From: Combretum micranthum
Lineage: Eukaryota > Streptophyta > Magnoliopsida > Myrtales > Combretaceae
NCBI GenBank assembly: GCA_024138025.1
Contig: JAMXBD010001454.1
Coordinates: 124,001-188,000, forward strand
Length of the DNA: 64,000 nt
Reading direction: 5' to 3'
The stretch's first letter is position 1, and each line of letters opens with the position of its first letter. The translations under genes and the position numbers were made by a program. The notes beneath the pieces were generated by a model. It worked only from the letters and a program-made list of their open reading frames with translations. It was not told the DNA's origin and made no database searches. Of this stretch, positions 23,901-37,299 are shown one piece after another.

Positions 23901-26900
23901 ATGATCACTGATACTTATACAAACATGATGCCTGATATTTCAATGCGATCGGTGCTTAGAAACAACCCAGATTATGGTGATGATTTAAGTAAGCTTATAA
24001 GGGAACAAACCCATAAACAAGGACAGTCACAGGGTTCAGCTGCAAGAAGAAGTGATTTAGAGAGAGAACTTAATGTCTATAGAAGTGGGTCTGCACCACC
24101 TACCGTTGAAGGCTCTTTAAGTGCTGTTGGAGGCTTGTTTGATGCCTCCTTATTAATGGGTGCGAATAAGATTGATGGGCAGAGATTTGGGTCTGATGAG
24201 GAGCTTAGAGCTGACCCTGCTTATGCTAATTATTACTATTCTAACGTTAATCTCAATCCTAGGTTGCCTCCCCCGCTTCTATCCAAGGAGGACTGGCGGT
24301 TTGCACAGCGGGTTAGTGGCGGTGGGGTTGGCGGCGGCGGCGGCGGCGGCGGCAGCGGTGGCGGCAGCGGTAGTGGTCTTGGAGGGATTGGAGATAGGAG
24401 GAAAGTGAGCAGGGAGGTGGTACTGCGGGAAACGGTGAAGGGTCCTTGTTTGCGGTGCAGCCGGGTTTTGGTGGGAAAGAAGAGAATGGTGGTGATGTAA
24501 AGAGGCATGACTGGGGTGGGGATGGGTTGATTGGTTTGCCAGGGTTAGGACTTGGACCTAAACAAAAGAGTATTGCAGATATTCTTCAGGTGGAAAGATG
24601 TGGATCTTTTTTTTTCTTTTCTTTTTGGATGATGATGTTTTTGTATTTGCTTGTGATTGGTGAAAGTTTGCAGTTTTGGTTTTACGTATCGTTGATATAT
24701 TTGATCTGTAAAGTTAGTTTTAAAGTGCCTGAAAATTCTGCTAAAATCAAGGGTATTGTATTTCAGGGTTTGATATTTAATGCTACTAGCATTTCCAAAA
24801 GTAGAATGAAAAATTGCAGTGAGAAATTGTTTGGTATTACTATTAACGATTGAATTTGTGGTGTTTGAATTCTATTTTGATCATTCATCGATTTTTACTA
24901 GCTGGATTGTTGCAGTTCCAATATGATCAGTAAGCTTTTTTGTATTTGCTGGATTGATCCAGATTCTTCTAGTGCATTTGCAAATCTTTTTGATAGGACA
25001 TCATAGGTCATACTTTCTTGGAAGGATGTGGCGGTTGTAATCTGAAAGTGGGACAAAAACTGTGTGCGCATTTCCTATTTTCTACGGAAAAGTTGCATAG
25101 CCGAAATAGCAAGTGAATTAAAACTAGGTCAGGGTTGATGGGGGATTTTTTTCATATCAGTCTTAGCATTTATTTTTGGTAATCGAGCATTGGTGGTATG
25201 TTATTCCATTATTGCTAATTATGTATGGCTTTGTTTACAGTTTTTTGTACATTATACACATACGAACTGTTTGCTATCTGAACCATATTGCTTATTTAGT
25301 CATTCTAGTGCTAAATATTAGGCTTTGTTCTTAAACTTGCAAAATCCATGAATCTACAGCCTTATTCTTTTCTAATTGCTGTGAACCATGCAATTAGTTT
25401 GAATAGGATTATTCTCATAATGTTTTAAATTGCAATCAGTTTGTATTACATTACTTGGTGAATAGCCCCAAAACTCTTGAAATGATGTGCTAGATTTGAT
25501 TGCAGGAAGATATGAACCATTTAACTTCTGCTTCTAGGCATCCATCTCGTCCTGCCAGCCGTAACGCATTTGACGAAAATACTGAGATTTCTGAACTCCA
25601 GTTTGCACAAATGCAACAGGACCTTGAATCTATGGATTTAGTCCACTCTGGTGCAAATAAAAAGAACAACCCTACTGCTCAGTCTATGGGTTTATCAGCT
25701 TCTCAAACTTATGCTTCTGCAGCTGCTGCATCATTGTCAAGAAGTGCCACACCTGACCCTCAAGTGATTGAGAAGGTACCAACTCCGCGAATTCCTTCTG
25801 TTGGAGTTGGGAGGGTTGGTTCAATGGACACAAGAAGTGTTAGTGGCCAAAATTCACTGGCTGGCCTATCCCTGGATTCTGGAGATCTTGTTGCAGCTTT
25901 ATCTGGCTTGAATCTTGCAAAAAGTTCCATGCCAGTTGATGAGAATTTTTCAGAATTGCAAATGCAGAATGCCATTGATGATCGCCGAAATTTTTATGGT
26001 TTACAAGATGAGAGCCTAATCAAACAACGCCTATCTGGTGATAGACAATATGTAAAAGGACCTGCAACATCAACTCTCAATGGTCGGGGTGTGTCACCAT
26101 CAAATCATCATGGTATGGAACGAACAAACATGTCACTTCCCCATTATGCATTAAATGGGCATTCGCTGAATCCATCATCACCGCCGATGATGTCCAGTCA
26201 AGTTGGTGCTAGTAATCTACCACCTCTGTTCAAAAATATGGCTGCTGCATCAGCACTGGGGATGAATGGCATAGATCCAAGATCAGTTGGAGGTCTACCT
26301 TTAGGATCTAATCTGATGGCTACAACAGCTGAACTGCAGAATCTGACTAGAGCAGGCAATCATAATGTTGGGAGTGCTTTCCAGATGCCATTAATGGGTC
26401 CATCTATTCTTCAGTATGGAAATTCAAATGAATATGCAGCAGCACAGCTTGCTGCTGTTTTTGGTGATACTGCAATTGATAGGGATGGCTTGGGAAATTC
26501 CTACATGGACATGCTAGGAGTTCAGAAAGCTTATTTAGACACGTTACTTTCCCCCCATAAATCACAGTATGGTATGCCCATCTTGGAAAATCTGGAAGCT
26601 TTAATCATGGGTATTATGGAAATATGTCGTCTTATCCTGGAAGCCCATTAGGAGGTCCAATTCTTCCAAATTCACCATTAGGATCTGGAAGTCCAATCCG
26701 CCATGGTGATCGCAACACCCGCTTTTCCTCCGGGGCAAGAAACCTTGCTGGGGGAGTCATGGGAGGTTGGCACTTAGAATCTGGTGGAAATTTGGATGAG
26801 AGTTGTGCATCTTCTTTGCTTGATGAGTTTAAAAGCAACAAAACTAGATGTTTTGAACTCTCTGAAATTGCTGGCCATGTGGTTGGGTTCAGGTATATTT

Positions 26901-29900
26901 TGATCTTACTCCGTCTTCAGGTTTGTTGCTTGTGTTGTCGCAAATCTTACTCTTTTGTTTCATGCCCTTATGGACAGTGCTGATCAATATGGAAGTCGAT
27001 TTATTCAACAGAAGCTCGAGACTGCAACAACAGAAGAAAAAGACATGGTTTTCAATGAAATTATGCCACGGGCTCTGTCATTGATGACTGATGTTTTTGG
27101 CAATTATGTTATACAAAAGGTGAATTCTCCATAGATGCCATTTCATCTCCCACTCATTTGTGGTGCAGTTTTTTCCTTCCCCTTTCGGGCATGCCATACA
27201 TTGAGTGCGGATGTTAATTTGTATATTGTGTCTGGATCTGTTTCAGTTTTTTGAGCATGGAAGTGCATCACAAATTAGAGAATTGGCTGATCAGCTAAAT
27301 GGACATGTGCTAACCCTAAGCCTTCAAATGTATGGCTGCCGAGTAATTCAAAAGGTAAAGGAGTGTAGCATTCAGACCTTTTTACCTATAACAAATCATG
27401 TGCTGTATGACTATCTTGAAAGCACTGCACTTGATCAGTCCACTGTGCTAATTTTCAAGTGGCCATGATGGGTGTAGTCTCTTGCACATTTTCTTTGGCT
27501 ATAAAGGATTTCTACATTATTCTATTATTGTGGATATACCTTATGCATAGAAGACTATCCATTACTGGTTCTCATTCTAATTGCTGGTTTTGTGGTTTTG
27601 CCAACTTTTCAGGCTATAGAAGTAGTTGAGCTGGACCAGCAGAAGAAAATGGTAATGGAGCTGGATGGTCATATTATGCGATGCGTACGTGATCAAAATG
27701 GAAATCATGTCATTCAGAAGTGTATTGAATGTATTCCTGAAGATGCTATTCATTTCATTGTTTCGACATTTTATGATCAAGTTGTGATTCTCTCTACCCA
27801 TCCATATGGCTGTCGTGTTGTACAGGTAAGGGGGAGAAAGGAGCTTCCTAATATGATGCATGAATGCTTTTTATCTAGAGAAGTGTGTTTCCCCTTAAAA
27901 TTTTTTAAAGCATCGGTTGGTTTTGATTCTAAATACTTACGTATTGTTTGGACAGAGAGTCCTGGAGCATTGCCACGATCAAAAAACTCAATCTATAATG
28001 ATGGATGAGATTCTTCAATCAGTTTGCATGTTGGCACAGGATCAATATGGAAATTATGTGGTGCAGGTTTTTGTAGATTCTTTCCTTACCTGTCATTCTG
28101 CTATGTGCTAAGATGGAGGGTTTATTTTCCTGATTTGAGGAGTTGCTTGTGGTGTCTAGTTTTACAATACTGCATGACATGTAAGGTGACATTTCTTCTA
28201 TTGAATGCTTTTAGCAGACGTGGATTACTTGGTGACTGGTTGTGACAGATGTTCATCCTGGGTTTGATAATGATGGGCGTGTCCAAATGTGTGTGGCATC
28301 CCAAGTGAAAATGGAAAATTGCCTTACAAATTTAAGTTCATTTATCATCTTGCTTATCCATTTGCTGTCATCAAAGAGAAAGTTTGCTTGAACTGAAGAG
28401 CAATTGAACTTGTTGACTATTCTGCTGCAAATAGAATTAGCTTAAGACTGAATTTTGCTGTCTAGACTAGCAGTACCTCACTTGAGGAATGAAACAATGT
28501 AATAGCAAAGGTGGAATTTGATGTTCAAACCTCTGTTTCATATGATTATTGCTGGTATGTTATCTTGTTTTGGGAATCTACATGTTGGGAAGTGTTGGAT
28601 TTGTTTACTATTTGTCCTTGGTCATTTTGCCATAGTATTGAAATTTTAACTTGATGTCTAAATATCATCCCATTGTCACCATTCATTTAATTCATTTTTT
28701 ATCAGACATATATCGACCGCCACTCTTTTCTGCATTGGCTTGCTCATTCTATTTCTGATCACTCCTATAGCTCTTTTACCAAAACCAATGACATCTTCAA
28801 GTGTTTCTTTACCTTCTTTTCTGCTCCTCTCAGGAGATGACTAACTCTTTGCCCAAATTGTTGCAGCATGTATTGGAGCATGGTAAGCCTGAGGAACGTT
28901 CTGCTATTATAAAGAAATTGACTGGGCAGATAGTTCAGATGAGTCAGCAAAAATTTGCCTCCAATGTTATTGAAAAATGTTTGACCTTTGGAACTCCAAC
29001 TGAACGTGAGGTCCTTGTCAATGAGATGCTTGGTTCTACTGATGAGAATGAGCCCCTCCAGGTCTGTTACCTGTTTTTTTATTAGATTGCGCATGACATA
29101 TCTCATATGTTGTTCAAGCTTAGCTGTGATCAGTTTGTTTTAGTATTTACCATAACTCAAGCTCTAATAGCAGTAGGTAATGAGCGAGAAGCTTATGTTT
29201 AATATTCAAGTTTTGTTGAGGAAGAACAATTTTGCATTAACTCTCTTAAATTGTGTCTCTAATCTTCCAGATTCTTGACCATTCTCTGTGGTCATTCACA
29301 TAGTTTCATTTTTTCCATGTTTCATGTTCTTGGTGTGGGGTTTGCCTTTCTCCTTATGTAAATGTACCAAAGAAGATAATCTTTTAAATTTAGGAATTAA
29401 GGCGTCATCTTTAAATCGGAATCTTGGTTGAAATCGCATGCATGTGGGGCTAATGAGCATTCTTTTGAAGCGTTCCTCCTCTTTCTGCTCACCTTGTTGT
29501 CTCAATGCTAAGATAGGCTAAATTTTCTTGTTTATGATGGTTAGAAGGGATGATATGTTAAATCTCAACTCCCTTTTGCTTTTGAAGCAATAGACTTACA
29601 TTCCCTGGGCTGAGTTCATGCATGATCTGTTTATTTTCTTATTTTTCCATCTTTTTGGTGTGTTTTTTCTGGCATCAACTCACAAAAGTAAGTATTCTAA
29701 CAAATCCTTGTAGAGTTAGATTCATCCACCTTCTAGCTTATTTATTTTTACAAATATACCAATTAAGAATTCCTTTTCATGTAAATTTTCACTCTTCAAT
29801 TTATCATATCTCAATCGTTACTTTCAACATAATCATAAAATATATATAGACAAAATATGGATAACGCAGTTTTTTGAACGCCTGATTTTAAACACACAAT

Positions 29901-30583
29901 ACAAATAAGACACGGACAGAAGAGAGGGGTGGGGGGGGTGGGAAAATGGACGATTCAGTTCTTTCAGACTTGCAGTGAGTGGTTTTATCAATTTCTAGCG
30001 CATCCATTTATCTTCCTTTTCAAGCCAACAATTTTGTCCATGTATTCCTTACCTTCATGGTTTTTTGTCTATATATTTATTTTATTTTTGTGTGTGTGTC
30101 TGACATCAAAATTTCTTGGTTTCTCCTTGGTGCATTTAGGTAATGATGAAAGATCAGTTTGCCAACTACGTTGTACAGAAAGTGCTGGAAACCTGTGATG
30201 ACCAGCAACTCGAACTTATCCTTAATCGCATTAAGGTTCATCTGAATGCATTGAAAAAGTATACTTATGGGAAGCACATAGTTGCGCGCGTAGAGAAACT
30301 GGTTGCAGCTGGTGGTACGCACTTGCGGTCTTTCTACATTACTATTTCTTTTCTTTCTCATGCGATTTTTGAAGTCTCTGCATTACTTCACGAGCGAAAA
30401 TCTATTCACTTTCCAGTATTCACTGACTTTCTGAGTCTTGCTTATCATTAGTTTTTGCAATCAATCCATTGTTTAGTCCCCATAACCAAAGTTGACACTC
30501 ATTTCTATGTTCTTACGAGGTTTATTAAATTTTCTGCAGAGAGGAGGATTAGCATTCAGAATCCCCATCCAGCATTAGCATAG
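23901..30583 (+). CDS. Pumilio (PUF) RNA-binding protein, nine exons, two frameshifts
   Basis: Plant Pumilio protein, a cytoplasmic post-transcriptional regulator that binds UGUA-containing 3'UTRs. Exons read: 23901-24589, 25506-26892, 26978-27119, 27247-27354, 27613-27825, 27956-28066, 28867-29061, 30140-30314, 30540-30583; all introns are GT-AG. Exon 1 holds '[19 protein letters not shown]', a Gly-rich run and '[10 protein letters not shown]'. Exon 2 carries the plant NABP-type region ('[13 protein letters not shown]'). Exons 2-9 encode eight PUF repeats with base-reading residues S-R-Q, N-Y-Q, C-R-Q, N-H-Q, C-R-Q, N-Y-Q, S-N-E and N-Y-Q, matching UGUAUAUA. The expected length is ~1,020 residues. 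The frame breaks twice, each consistent with loss of one base: around 24400-24415 and at ~26575-26579. These are either true lesions or assembly errors. Splice sites and the PUF domain are intact, and the stop follows 'NPHPALA'. Confidence 0.92.
24326..24378 (+). repeat. GGC/GGT microsatellite in Pumilio exon 1
   Basis: An almost pure GGC/GGT triplet run encodes a Gly/Ser stretch about 140 codons into the gene. It lies 20-40 bases before the first frameshift. Such tracts vary in length and are prone to slippage. Confidence 0.8.
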
Positions 30584-30713
30584 AGGATAGGACGCCGAAA
30601 GCTGTACAGCTAACTGAGGATGGATAGGGTGACCTCTCTTGTTTCTTCTTCTCTTTTTTTTTTTTTCCCCTTTTTTTACTTCTGCTGTCTTGTAACAGCT
30701 TTCTCTCTCTTAA

Positions 30714-30719
30714 AATAAA
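30714..30719 (+). terminator. Polyadenylation signal candidate of Pumilio
   Basis: AATAAA lies ~130 bases after the stop codon, preceded by U-rich tracts at 30648-30677. This matches the loose plant arrangement of far- and near-upstream elements. Confidence 0.5.
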
Positions 30720-32860
30720 AATTTTCTTTGGTTGTACTTAGAATACGAACATTGCGTTTAGTTTGAGCACATAGCTAGATAAAATATAATGCCATGCTTC
30801 TCTGAGGCCTGCCTGAGTCGAGTTGTACACTTGCACATACTTTGTGCCATGGCGGGAGCGGAAGCGGAAGCGATAATAGTTACTGTACAAGTAAGGTTTC
30901 TGTGATGTACAAAGGGGGAGAGGAAGTAGACAATCCGTGAACAATGTACATGTATAAAAATGTTTTTAAGCGCGGAGAGAGGGTGTCCTCTTAGAAGAGT
31001 CTTTGAGAATTTTCGTATGTATTTGGATATATTTTTATTCACTTTTAAAGGAACCATTTTTCAGTTCTGAGATTATTTCTATTTGTATTTGACTTTAGCT
31101 GTGTATTGATGATCATCTTCATGTGTCTCTTTTGGAGATGCTCCATATTAAGTTGGCTGCTGCCTGCTGTGATCTCTCTTAATTTTGCTGGTTTTCTTCT
31201 CCATGAGTTTGTAGGGATGCCTGGTTGGTGATTCTTTCTGATGATTTTTTTTTGTCAACTTTTTGGAATGTAGAGTGAGGAATTGAACTTGATTGCTATG
31301 CTTTCATACTTCGATAACTTGAAGATAAGCCAAGAAAATATAATCCTGGTCATTAACAGGAGCTGCTATTGTTTCAGCCTGGTCGTGCATTGATTTTAGT
31401 AGTTTAGGTGTTGGTATACCTATATAAGGTTAGATCAAATGAAAGTAGATTTGGGTATCTTAAATTCTTATACTTTATTTGGGTAGATAACAGGTGCAAT
31501 TAATACAAGTGGGACTTAGTCCAATCTCTTCAATTGTTTGTTTGTTTTTTCTTCTTTAAATCTATATGAATGAGTCAAATCGAGCTGATCTTGTTGAGCC
31601 TTTCAAGGTTGGGCTCGGTTCGTTTAAAAAATTGAGTGTAGCTTGGTTCAGTTATTAAACAAGTTAAAGTCAAGTTGAATTTAAAGTGGAGCAAGCTCGA
31701 GAGTTAGGTGCTCTAAAGATAAAAAAAAATCTAAGAGGTTAAATATGTAAAATAGGTTAATGTATAACTAAATGGATGAGTAAACAATGGATAAGGATTA
31801 AATTATGTATTTATCCATATTACTTTAAAATTATTTTTTTTATCCTAAATCAAACTCTTAAGTAATGTTTGATTCGGATTAGAAATTTTCTAAACTTTAA
31901 ATAACGGTTTGGTTTGGATTATGGATTAAATTAAAATTCTAACTATAATTTTTTTTTTTCATTTTTTTTTACAGTTGTGTAGATACTTAAATATTTATAC
32001 TACTTTACAAAGTTTATATTATAAATCATAGTAAAATATTTTATGAATTTATTATATTTTTAATCTATAATTCTTTATAAAATCGATTATCCATCAATAA
32101 AATACACTCATTAACCAATATATGGTAAGTCATAATTCATAATTTTTAATAGAACCATCAAGTCAATCAACTACCAATAAATTTAGTTAAAATAAAAAAA
32201 AAAAATCATCTAACAATAAAATTTATCAACGAATAAAATGATCTGTTGACAAAAATGCATTAAACAATTAATACATAATAAGAGTTTATAACTAACTAAA
32301 TAAATTTCATAATTTATAAAGTTAAAAAACTATTTTAAAAAACAATAGTTCATCATCAACAAAAAAATATGTCACGAGTCTAAAAAATAAATTTAAAAAT
32401 GAACAAGCTGGTTTTAATTAATGTTCACCAAATAATAAATATAAAATGAAAATATATAAATATATATGACCTTTAATCAATTATCAAAAAAAAATCTATA
32501 GTTATAACTTATAAGTAAAATATTAGAATATTTTTTTAAAATGGTTTGGCTCAATTTTATGGATTAGTTTGAATTAAAAAAATTTTAAATCAAATTATTA
32601 AAAAAAAAAAATCATATTTTTGGTTTAATTCGATTGGTTTTTTTCCTTCCTCTATCTACATATACACCGAAAATGCTGGCCTTTTATCGATTTCACTTGA
32701 CTTACCTGCTAATGTTGATGGACATTTGCTAGTGGACATTTAGGACAAGTGGGCTAAATTAAATTAATTTCACAATAATGGCCCGGTAACTTGTGATGAT
32801 TTAATGTGCGTGAAGTTGGATCAATTGCTCGGCCGAAAAAAGAAATTGGATGAATTGCAC

Positions 32861-32900
<40 letters not shown>

Positions 32901-34490
32901 GGGATTTTCGACAAAACTAATTTCCATGTTTTGGTATATAGGGAAAAGGGGCATGTAAAGAATTAGGAGAATTTGGATGCCAAATTTGTACCATTTAAAT
33001 GCCGTATGATTTATGGAAAATTATGATTTTACTATTCACTACAATATATAAAATTGATAAAATCATATAAAACTATATAAAAATTAGTAAAATCATAAAT
33101 GTATAGTATAACATACTTAAATTTATAATTCTACCTAAACTTTGCATCCATTTTTATTAAACAAAAACATATAAAATCACGATTTCATAAAATTGCATAT
33201 TTTACTATTGATTTTAACAACTATCTACATGAATGCATTGTATTCAATGAATGAGAGTTTTCATTGAGACAGTGTGTGAGTTCCATTCTAACTATGGAAT
33301 GGGGCATTATCACAATAAGAAGATATAATACAAAGATAAATATTTTATAAAGATGAGCAAATGAGTATCATTTGTTAATTAATGAGAGGGAAATTTTGTT
33401 GCTCCTAATAAAAGATATATAATAATCACCTCTTACATTTAAGTATCATTTCTATCTACAACAGTTTTCTTATAATCCACCAAACCTTAAATCTCCCTTT
33501 CGGCATCTCTCTTAAAAAAATCAACAAGATATTAAGGTAAAGCGCTTTCCTTTTCACAATTTTGAAAAAAATATATTTCTAAACCCATGCGTATTAGGTG
33601 TTGAAGGCATTTGTGCTATGAAAGGATATGTAAACTCATAGCCATCTCGTTGGATTTCATGATAACGATCATCAAATATTTCTTTTGTGTTTATTGATTT
33701 AAGGATCAGAATATATGGTTTAGTTGTAATCATAAACATATATCCCTTGTTTGATAGGTTGTTGATTTGCAAAAGAGGACAAGATCAATCAGTTGATTTA
33801 AGGTAAATTATGTATGAATGTTTGGAAAAGTAGTTATATACGTTAAGAATGAATTTAGGGAATTTACATGTTTAATGATCAAACGAAGGGATGAAGTTGG
33901 AGAATTTTCGTGTTTTGAAGTGTAGGAGGTGTGAACAAGGGGTTACGACCATAACACGAGCCGTGATCTCCTTTGTACTAAATGTTTTGGACATCCTTAA
34001 CCTCATCACGACGTTGACAAAGGTCATAAAACTCATGTAGTGGCCAAGAGGTTTATCACCATCCCCATTATGGGCGTGGCATGGGGGTGATGGTTGCCAC
34101 TCCCCTTATCGCTAGCATGATGCAGGAGGTGACAATGTATTCTTTTTCTCCCGAGCCAATCATGCCCTCCATCATAGGCATGAGCTACAGGGTGATGTTG
34201 TAACCTTATTTTTACCCTTTTTATGGTCTTCCTAAACATCTAAACCCTTGAGTTAACATTAAGTACACCTAAACTTAAGTAGGATTGTAAATCTAGACCT
34301 AAAATGGTAGTAGCTTTTAGTAACTTAGGAAACTAGATAACCTTAGGGGTATGCTTTCCTTTTTATTAGAGTAATGATTTTGTATTGTTAAGTGTGAATA
34401 GGTGTTCCCGGTAGAGTTGAATTATTTGTTTTAGATGTTGTATTAGGTACTTCATTACCTTATTTTTTGTTTGTGCATGTTAGGTATTAG
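30720..34490. other. Intergenic, AT-rich; possible old MITE debris
   Basis: Just downstream of Pumilio. Segments near 31590-31700 ('GGGCTCGGTTCG') and 31870-32640 ('GGTTTGGTTTGGATTA', 'TTTAATTCGATTGG') recall decayed hAT-type subterminal repeats, but I cannot define ends. A (TA)n run lies at 32877-32899. Near 33925-34060 a plus-strand frame has a Cys/His cluster but meets a stop within it; I do not recognise it. Confidence 0.45.
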
Positions 34491-37143
34491 TGCCACGCCT
34501 CAAAGGATACCCTAAACGTAAGAATCCGCCACTTCAATATTAAAGCTTAAGTATGACAACCTTAGTCATTCCCAAAAGCTTATATATTAAATATAAGGCA
34601 TGCTCTTACAATCTTAGTGGACCATACTTTGAAATATGAAGCTTAAGTGATACAATAACAATTAAGAAATGGAAATCATAATGTTATTTCATAAATGTAA
34701 AGCCTTAAAAGAATCTTGGGGGCATTCCCCTGCCAAAAGTATACTAACAAAGCTATATTGTATACAAGAAGTTTTCCCTAGAGGTCTACACCTATATTAG
34801 TGTTGGACTTCATCCAAAAACTTCTTAACCAAAAAGGGAGTACCAGGGTACATGGCCCACGTGGCTTCAGCCAAAGGTAGGGATACTGCAGCAAATATCT
34901 ATAAGGGTATAAGCTACTAGCTTAGTGAGAATTATTTCCACAGACAAGTATACTTGAATAGTAATAATCAAACAAGTTGTTTAATTAACCGAGTGAAATG
35001 CAACAACCATATGAGCATACAAGACATATGATTTTTTGGTAATCATATGTTGAATGGATTTATGCCCTCCATTTGGGGTGAGAGGCAGCAATTTATATGC
35101 TTCTAACCAAAGATCCCGAAGCTTTAATTAAGATCCAATGATCGTACCACTACCCCTTTCCCCACAAGGGTAATGATCCTATGCAATGTGACTCACAAGT
35201 GATATGCATGATTTTAATTAAAGGCTCATAGCATAATTATTAACAATTTAAGGTGACTATAGAATTTTAGACAAATCAAGTTCTAAACTAAATCATGAAT
35301 TGATTATAATCAATTATTGCTCGATATTCTTATCATCCATTCAAACAATATTACTTGCATACCATTCAATCTTTTCCTTAAATCTAGTGCTTCTAGACTA
35401 CAAACACAATCAAGTAAGATAAGTTATGGAAACAAAACTCACTTGGCCATTGGTTCATCGGTCTTCAGTCAAAGTAGTCCTTGGGGTACGGGAGATCTTC
35501 CTCACAATCAACTAAGAAAAAAAAAAACCTACAATGAGTATTTCTTGATATTTCTATTGAAATTTCACAAAACTATGTCATTAAGTTCATCAAAATTAGT
35601 ATGGAAGACAATTCCAACTTAAAATGGCCGTAACTTGTTTATTTTAACTGGAAATTGTGCATATAATTTACCGTTTTCTACCTATTCAAAAAGATCTATC
35701 CATTTCTAATGTTATTTCTATCAAACAAGGTCTTTTAGGTCAAAAAACATGGGTGGCCAGATTCACCACGAAAATCCCAGCCCAAGAACAATCATTTCAA
35801 ACCTCAACTGATTCAAAAATCCTTTGATAATTACTTAGATATCAATATAGATTAAAAAGCCCTTTTTATACATATACAAACTCATATCTCATGCATGATT
35901 CAAGTTTCGTTGTCCAAATTATGACTTTATGAAAAATAATATCTTTTGAAAGTGTAAAAAATCAAAAGTTAAAAATTTTCCTTATGTAAATCATTGAGAT
36001 AAAACAATAACTTTTTATTTATTTAAAATGAGTATCTTTATGCTCTATTTAGTAGTTTCTTGGGTAGTTTTCATAAAAATAAACTTTTAAATTTTTCTTT
36101 AGAAAAATCTCTCACTAGTGTTGGTTGTATTATAATTTCTCAAGTATTATTTTGATAATTATTTTGATCTTCTAACTTGACTTAAAGCTTGTTTATTTCT
36201 TTGTTAGGGAGTTTCTTTTAAATTTAGTTTTTAAGAAAAATTTGTATAACAAAGAATTATCAACATTTAAAATAAATTTAGCAAAAACAAGCCTTCTTAT
36301 GGTTTTCGAAAAGACTTTTTCAAAATAGAATAGTTTTGCTAAATCATGTTAAGTTCTCTTTGATATTGGGAAAGTAAAGTTTGTTGAAACAAAATCCAAA
36401 GCTTCATTTGGAAATTCTTATAACATGAATTTATTTTGGAAAAGTTTAGTTTCTATCTTTGTGTTTTTGGACAACAATCATGAATATGAGCATGAATATG
36501 ATGATATTTACAGGAAAACAAATAAAAATTAAACAAAATAATAAGCAACATAATATAAGTTCAAGTATTGGGAGTCTTAGCTTCATCAAGGCTCCCGGGA
36601 CAAATAATAAATTCCGTACTGATATAAAAGAAAAGAAAAGAAAGAAAAAGTTGTTTTAACTTGATGATGACAAGTCTAAGACTAGAAAGACTAGTCTTAA
36701 AACATGAAAGTAAATAAATTGCAATAACATGTGAGCTTATATGCTCTAAAAGATATATATAGCTACATAGATATATTTAGTTAGATATAAATATGTAAGC
36801 ATAATAACAACAATAATATGAACGAAATAACAACATAAAAGAATATGGATTCATGAATAAGAACAAAACATGAACATAGAGTTGGTTCCATAACATATAG
36901 TTTAGGAAACATATTTTATGATCATGTTAAGTTACATGACATGGTGGTAAAAATATGAAAAGAATTTTACCTAAAGATAAGATGAGAGTAGTATATATAG
37001 ATGGATTTTGTGTATGAAGAAGAAGGGAGCTTGGGAGTGTTTTGGAAGAGTAATGAAAGAGTATTTGGGAGGAGAATTTAAGAGAGTTTTTGTAGTAAAT
37101 TTATGGGTAGTGAATGTGTGAATGAAGTGAAAGAGGAGGGGGG

Positions 37144-37151
37144 TATTTATA
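37144..37151 (-). promoter_or_regulatory. TATA box of the putative gypsy LTR
   Basis: The minus strand reads CCTATAAATACCCCCC, followed by a C/T-rich leader with repeated 'CACTC' and 'CTCCC' words down to ~36970. This is the usual look of a plant LTR U3/R boundary. Confidence 0.5.
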
Positions 37152-37243
37152 GGAAAATAAGGAAAGGATTTTGAGTGATTTCATTAAATTAAAATTGAGA
37201 TAAAATAGAGAAGTAGATGGGGGTAGGGGCACCAGCCAAAGCG

Positions 37244-37245
<2 letters not shown>

Positions 37246-37280
<35 letters not shown>

Positions 37281-37299
37281 AGAGAGAGAGAGAGAGAGA
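37246..37299. repeat. (AG)n microsatellite
   Basis: Nearly pure AG dinucleotides with one 'AAGAGG' interruption, ~100 bp upstream (minus strand) of the LTR TATA box, so within its promoter. Confidence 0.9.

Noticed and set aside
24236..24508. Minus-strand 90-codon Pro/Arg-rich frame
   Set aside because: It is the antisense of the Gly-rich Pumilio exon 1 (GGC read as GCC/CCG). No independent support.
24446..24853. Separate gene starting at 24446
   Set aside because: Its first 48 codons are the true Pumilio frame after the exon 1 frameshift; the rest is intron 1 sequence past the GT at 24590.
33925..34110. Possible zinc-finger exon (Cys and His cluster, plus strand)
   Set aside because: An in-frame stop lies inside the cluster, no splice context is present, and the spacing matches no family I know.
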